A DNA stretch of 64,000 nucleotides from Candidatus Rifleibacteriota bacterium (lineage in GTDB: Bacteria; Muiribacteriota; Ozemobacteria; Ozemobacterales; Ozemobacteraceae): assembly GCA_015232575.1 (NCBI GenBank), contig JADFZL010000007.1, positions 126,277 through 190,276 of the forward strand, given 5' to 3'. How positions within the stretch are numbered: the first letter of the stretch is position 1; each line of letters begins with the position of its first letter. Under the pieces are notes generated by a model. The model had not been told where the DNA came from, did not search any database, and saw only the letters and a program-made list of their open reading frames with translations. This document shows, piece after piece, positions 61,416 through 64,000 of this stretch. The position numbers and the translations under genes were made by a program.

Positions 61416-63641
61416 ATGGCAAAGTGTATAAAATGTGGTCGGGAAATGCCTTTGAGTGGTCGCTGTCCAATGTGCGAAAAACCCCAACAAGGTGGATTTT
61501 CTCTTAATCGTTTTATCGGAAAAAATCCTTCGGATCAGCAGAAGGTTCAACCGCCTCCAACAACATTATTTCCGAAGGCACCTCCGGTTGAACCGGAAAT
61601 TCCTGAACAGACGCCAAATGAAAACGAAGGTGTGAGCGAAACTCAAGCGCCGTTTCCGGCGTCAAATGTGACTCCGTTAAGGCCAAATCAGGGTAGTTCC
61701 ATTCTTTCTGAATTGCGGATGAAAGAGACCGGCAATGTGCCTGTTGTTCAGCCACCTGATAAGCCTGATAAGACCGATTTGCCTTCAGGCCTTGATACTC
61801 CGTCAGCACATACTACCCAGCTCAAATCTGTAACTGCTTTTACTCCTCCGCCAACAGGTAAGATTAGAGAAATCAGGCAGGATACTCAGCCACTCGCACC
61901 GCAACAGTTTGGAGGAGCTTCCGGAGATGCTGGCACAACAACTGGTGAACGAGTTCGTGTTCAGCCGATTCTCGAAAAGCTTCAGACTGGGAAGCAGAAA
62001 ATTATCGAAACAACTGATGATTCACCAGGTAATACATCAGCGCTTTCCCTTTATGCCTCAAAAACAACCGGTTTTGGCGATGAAGAAATGGAAACATCAC
62101 TTCTTTCGGGATTACTGAATGATTCATTTATTCTTGACCAGGCAACCAGCCGCGGATTGATTCCGGATTTGTTTTCTGTGAAGCTTTCAAGACACGCATG
62201 CAAGGCAATCTTTGCATTGCGTGAAGAAAACAAGGAATCTTCAATGATTGATAAAATAGTTCTGAAAAACAAACTGAAAAATCAGGGCATTTTTGATATG
62301 CAGATGCAGAACTATCTTGATCGAATATTTTCCCAGCCCGTTCCGACTCTTGATCAGGTGCTGAATTATATCGAACTCCTCAAAGAACAGGGACTGAAAA
62401 GGAAACTGAAAGAATTAAGCGAAAGTATAACCGATTACATAAATAATCCAGCTAAGACCGGTGATCTTGGCATGGAGCAGTTTACAAATAAAATGATTAC
62501 CGAACTTCGCGAAGTACAGAAAGCTAAAACAACGAAGAAAATCAATCTGATCCGCGAAGAAATGCGTGACATCATGCATGATGTCGAAAGACGTGAAACC
62601 GATGGAGAAATTGAAATAATAGGGTATTCTTTCGAACCGTTTCACTTCCTGAATCTGGCACTTTCCGGCTTCCGGAAAGGTTTTCTCTATGCTATTGCCG
62701 GCGCTCCGAGACGTGGTAAAACAACTTTTACTCTTGATCTGGCAACTTCCGTAGCAACAAATTGTAAAGTGCCGGTATTATTTTTTACTTATGAGCAGAC
62801 TAAAAAGAACCTCACATACCGTTTGCTTGCAAAAGAAAGCCGCTTGAATCCAGATTCCCTTCAGAGAAAAAAAATTCGTTCTGACATGATCATGGATGCC
62901 AAGTTTGTTGGCGGCTGGAAAAAGATGCAGGCTTACATGGATTATTTTTACATTGTCGAAGCCAGTAAAGCTGATACAGTTGATAGAATCAGGTCTTATG
63001 CCTACAACGTAATGCAGGATTTCAACACACAGGAACTGATGATATTTGTGGATTATATTCAGAAGATGCCGCTTTCAAGAAATTACATGGATGAAAAATT
63101 TAAGGTCGAAGAAATTTCTACTGAACTGAAGGGGCTGACAATTGAGTTGAATATTCCAATTATGACTATCAGTTCGCTTTCGAAGGAAGGCTGTATGATT
63201 GACGCAACCGAAAGTGCCGAGCGTCCGACGATGTACCACTGCAAAGGGTCGGGTGATCTCGAATACGATCTTGATTGCGCAATGATACAGGCAAAAGACT
63301 GGTCAGATACGCGCGAACTTCATAATCAGCTCATGCAGAAAGCAGAAGAGCACAAAAAAGATCCTACAAGAGTTCCAAGGGTTGATGTTGTAAATCTTTA
63401 CCTCGACAAGAACCGCGACGCACCAGAAGGAATCTATTCCACGATGCAGTATCTTTTCTTCATCGAAGACAATAAGTTTATTGAGCTGGGACCAAAATTC
63501 GATGACGACCGCTTCAGATACAGTAAGATAGAAAACCTTGTCAGCGATCTGATCGAAAAGAACTATATTGTTTTCTTTGACCGACAAAGTGACCAGAGTA
63601 TCCAAAAGGGAAGAGTAAACATCAAGCTGAAAAACAGCTGA
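61416..63641 (+). CDS. DnaB-like helicase with N-terminal zinc ribbon
   Basis: In this 741-residue protein an N-terminal zinc ribbon (CIKCGREMPLSGRCPMCEKP) is followed by a Pro/Thr-rich unstructured linker (about 30-200). A DnaB N-terminal-like helical domain (about 225-350) comes next, and the RecA-like DnaB C-terminal domain follows with Walker A GAPRRGKTTF at 429-438 and Walker B MIFVDYIQKM. The C-terminal part keeps the DnaB pattern (LKGLTIELNIPIMTISSLSK), but the first two parts are not those of a standard replicative DnaB, which has neither zinc ribbon nor long linker. It could be a second, specialised helicase for a plasmid, phage or repair. ATG 61416 has AAAGGA 8 nt upstream. Monocistronic. 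Confidence 0.85.
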   Translation: MAKCIKCGREMPLSGRCPMCEKPQQGGFSLNRFIGKNPSDQQKVQPPPTTLFPKAPPVEPEIPEQTPNENEGVSETQAPFPASNVTPLRPNQGSSILSELRMKETGNVPVVQPPDKPDKTDLPSGLDTPSAHTTQLKSVTAFTPPPTGKIREIRQDTQPLAPQQFGGASGDAGTTTGERVRVQPILEKLQTGKQKIIETTDDSPGNTSALSLYASKTTGFGDEEMETSLLSGLLNDSFILDQATSRGLIPDLFSVKLSRHACKAIFALREENKESSMIDKIVLKNKLKNQGIFDMQMQNYLDRIFSQPVPTLDQVLNYIELLKEQGLKRKLKELSESITDYINNPAKTGDLGMEQFTNKMITELREVQKAKTTKKINLIREEMRDIMHDVERRETDGEIEIIGYSFEPFHFLNLALSGFRKGFLYAIAGAPRRGKTTFTLDLATSVATNCKVPVLFFTYEQTKKNLTYRLLAKESRLNPDSLQRKKIRSDMIMDAKFVGGWKKMQAYMDYFYIVEASKADTVDRIRSYAYNVMQDFNTQELMIFVDYIQKMPLSRNYMDEKFKVEEISTELKGLTIELNIPIMTISSLSKEGCMIDATESAERPTMYHCKGSGDLEYDLDCAMIQAKDWSDTRELHNQLMQKAEEHKKDPTRVPRVDVVNLYLDKNRDAPEGIYSTMQYLFFIEDNKFIELGPKFDDDRFRYSKIENLVSDLIEKNYIVFFDRQSDQSIQKGRVNIKLKNS

Positions 63642-63703
63642 TAAATCAATCAAATGTTTCTGACAAAGCCTAGCATAACGTGTCAGCATTCAGATGGCGC
63701 GTT

Positions 63704-63796
63704 GCGGAGAGCACAAAGTGCTCGACCGCGGGGAGTGAAGATGGTCGAACTTGTTCGACCGTCGAGAGGGGGCGCGTGCCCCCTCTAAAAAAGGAG
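63704..63796 (+). repeat. Three-hairpin element, copy 3
   Basis: It contains GAGCAC-AAA-GTGCTC (63709-63723), the spacer GACCGCGGGGAGTG, GGTCGAAC-TT-GTTCGACC, and GAGGGGGC-GCGT-GCCCCCTC (63766-63785). It ends in AAAAAAGGAG, which serves as the ribosome binding site of the lipoprotein gene. The first stem again differs from the other copies by paired changes. A single unit; no array here. Confidence 0.88.
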
Positions 63797-63802
63797 TATA
63801 AC

Positions 63803-64000
63803 TTGAAATTCAGATCATTAGTCTTATTTGTTACAGGCGTTATTGCAATGGTAACTCTGTTCAGCGGATGTTCGGCTCCAAAATCGGGGTTGATATCCAT
63901 TACGCCGCAGCAGTACTTTTATTCTGCCAAGGAAAAACTTGAAATCATTGATGAACGCTCTTTTGAAGTGAAAGACCTTGATGAGATAATAAGAGTATTT
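63803..64000 (+). CDS. Lipoprotein, 3' end outside window
   Basis: A TTG at 63803 with AAGGAG 6 nt upstream starts a 66-codon open frame to the window end. The first residues form a lipoprotein signal (RSLVLFVTGVIAMVTLFSGC; lipid on the Cys), followed by SAPKSGLISITPQQYFYSAK and an acidic helical part. The YFYSAKEKLEI segment resembles the first helix of TPR-containing envelope lipoproteins such as BamD, but the fragment is too short to name it. The three-hairpin element (63704-63796) immediately precedes the gene, and its last bases supply the ribosome binding site. Confidence 0.75.
   Translation, partial: MKFRSLVLFVTGVIAMVTLFSGCSAPKSGLISITPQQYFYSAKEKLEIIDERSFEVKDLDEIIRVF

Overview
The window looks like a chromosomal segment of an uncultivated Gram-negative-type bacterium. 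The evidence is many signal peptides and lipoboxes, an RND exporter, PhnD-like and TPR envelope proteins, a hybrid histidine kinase, and very large secreted proteins built of TIG, Big_5, NHL and RCC1 repeats. This style, with stand-alone CheB, HEAT-CheR and GH57 genes, reminds me of Riflebacteria-like or related candidate lineages, but that placement is a guess and no rRNA or tRNA gene was found. Most genes are on the minus strand in short, tightly spaced operons. Gene-free stretches carry dispersed palindromic repeats.

Layout. 1-7400: signalling genes (TPR protein cut by the window edge, hybrid kinase, CheB, a cNMP-binding/MinD-like ATPase/TPR fusion) and a small secreted protein with three GYG-DYWS repeats. 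7589-8021: a 56-bp tandem array of GC-rich hairpins ending just before a NodU-type carbamoyltransferase. 9998-15018: RND exporter, cysteine desulfurase-rhodanese fusion, ICMT-like methyltransferase. 15078-16712: debris of a toxin-antitoxin pair and an Mrr_N-like gene, then a small membrane-protein gene ending in an integron attC-like site. 17251-22740: a likely lipid-related operon with a PhnD-like protein, a secreted protein, an SDR reductase, a tetraether-synthase (Tes/MJ0619)-family radical SAM enzyme, an acyl carrier protein and a hot-dog protein lacking the FabZ histidine.

22910-31935: L,D-transpeptidase, secreted proteins, a B12-binding radical SAM enzyme and a giant TIG/NHL lipoprotein. 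32266-38076: three tandem paralogues of an unrecognised secreted family. 38172-41662: a CheY-like receiver overlapping a HEAT-CheR fusion. 41809-47703: a giant lipoprotein with 12 Big_5 modules and RCC1 repeats. 47963-53978: a minus-strand operon of two beta-propeller proteins, a TPR protein and a large secreted protein. 54076-59344: FloA and a small overlapping gene, TPR proteins, a GH57 hydrolase, and FAD and 2Fe-2S subunits of a molybdenum hydroxylase without its catalytic subunit. 59364-64000: a second hairpin element with a 68-bp array, a degenerate GGDEF protein, a DnaB-like helicase with an N-terminal zinc ribbon, and a third hairpin element before a lipoprotein cut by the window end.

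The most unusual signal is the three-hairpin element. It is present three times, each time directly upstream of a start codon. Its first hairpin differs between copies by compensatory base changes, and one copy can form an alternative hairpin that would hide the ribosome binding site. The Tes-family radical SAM/ACP operon is the best candidate for an interesting enzymatic system.
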